Shown: positions 63,441 through 64,000 of the stretch, in pieces | Position numbering within the stretch: the stretch's first letter is position 1 | How the letters are laid out: each line of letters opens with the position of its first letter | Origin: Oncomelania hupensis | Lineage: Eukaryota; Mollusca; Gastropoda; Littorinimorpha; Pomatiopsidae | DNA length: 64,000 nucleotides | Reading direction: 5' to 3' | Assembly (NCBI GenBank): GCA_036898135.1 | Contig: CM072514.1 | Span: 13,010,715-13,074,714 of the forward strand | Translations under genes and position numbers: made by a program | Notes under the pieces: model-generated | Database searches by the model: none | What the model was told of the DNA's origin: nothing | The model's input: only the letters and a program-made list of their open reading frames with translations

Positions 63441-64000
63441 ATTGATCATAACAATAATAATGCTGGATGCTATATATACGTGTTCCCTAAACCATCAATC
63501 AGGCTCAAAGCGCGGCGATCTGTACCAACATACACATGGATTGACTATATTAACCCCGAGCGAGTGATGATGCATTTGTGTCATTTCATTGTAGTTTTGA
63601 TTGATAGTATATTAAAGTCACAGGTTGGTACGGATCAAATGGACAAGTCTGCCAAGCCGTGCGGTAGGGTTTGGGATTGACCTACGGGGCATGGTACTCA
63701 TTTTTTGGTGAGCTGGTTCCTTATGCGGTCACCCATCCAAGTGCTAACCGCACTGAACGGTGCTTAACTTGCGACACAGCAGCGAGTGCTCCAACCACTA
63801 CGCTATCAGACACTACAGATACCTAGGACTAATTAGGCCTATTGGTTAATATCTTGCTCAGGCACTCATCACCACAAAGAGCAAAACAGCATGATACTAC
63901 TACTACTACTACTACTACTACTAATTGATCATAACAATAATAATGCTGGATGCTATATATACGCGTTCCCTAAACCATCAATCAGGCTCAAAGCGCGGCG
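63227..64000. repeat. tandem duplication with 498-bp offset, cut by the window end
   Basis: From GCGGTCACCCATCC at 63227 the sequence repeats from 63725: 5S-SINE head, a unique stretch with CTAGGACTAATTAGGCC, a TAC microsatellite (63398-63440 and 63896-63922) and the SINE family A 3' end (63460-63530 and from about 63945). The two units are almost identical apart from TAC length. Confidence 0.92.
63725..63814 (-). mobile_element. 5S rRNA-derived SINE, head fragment (copy 3)
   Basis: Only the promoter-containing head is present. It was carried along by the tandem duplication. Confidence 0.85.

Overview
The window looks like repeat-rich nuclear DNA of an invertebrate animal, most likely a mollusc and perhaps a gastropod. 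The grounds are a three-exon globin gene of molluscan style with introns at the two classic animal globin positions, many tRNA-derived and 5S-derived SINEs, RTE-like LINE fragments, very abundant microsatellites and (CCCTAA)-like motifs. There is no operon, Shine-Dalgarno or CRISPR structure. The taxon is an inference; a protein search with the globin would settle it.

Only one host gene is recognisable: a heme globin on the + strand, exons 49256-49431, 58915-59140 and 61476-61622 (182 aa). Its first intron holds a complete LTR retrotransposon in the sense direction; its second intron holds a rearranged LINE with a SINE inside it.

The most interesting system is a family of Ty3/gypsy-type LTR retrotransposons present in three copies: copy 1 (3309-10512, - strand), copy 2 (30877-38138, - strand) and copy 3 (50202-58291, + strand). 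Their single gag-pol frame has the order capsid, CCHC zinc knuckle, protease, INTEGRASE, reverse transcriptase, RNase H. Integrase lies before reverse transcriptase, as in Ty1/copia and unlike ordinary Ty3/gypsy elements. This is the hallmark of the Gmr1-like group, first described in deuterostomes. The capsid C-terminal part also resembles the vertebrate SCAN domain. Copies 1 and 3 have uninterrupted frames; copy 3 has LTRs that read as identical and perfect 5-bp target duplications, so it is very young. Copy 2 has lost most of its reverse transcriptase and carries frameshifts.

Layout: 1-3308, LINE and SINE fragments; 3309-10512, LTR copy 1 inserted into an RTE-like LINE whose other half lies at 10513-11380; 11380-16200, microsatellites and unassigned DNA; 16200-21136, a minisatellite split by a LINE, a tRNA-SINE, a hairpin and a long LINE pseudogene; 21136-23711, SINE-like DNA, a mariner-type deletion derivative and a 5S-derived SINE; 23711-25110, a cluster of palindromes between CA repeats; 25110-30876, a LINE end and a 1-kb minisatellite; 30877-38138, LTR copy 2; 38139-48765, microsatellites, SINEs, LINE ends and a 400-bp repeat family; 48765-61700, the globin gene with its intronic elements; 61700-64000, a minisatellite, 5S-SINEs and a tandem duplication that runs off the window.

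Most other long open frames in the window are open only because tandem repeats lack stop codons, or because they lie antisense to gag-pol.
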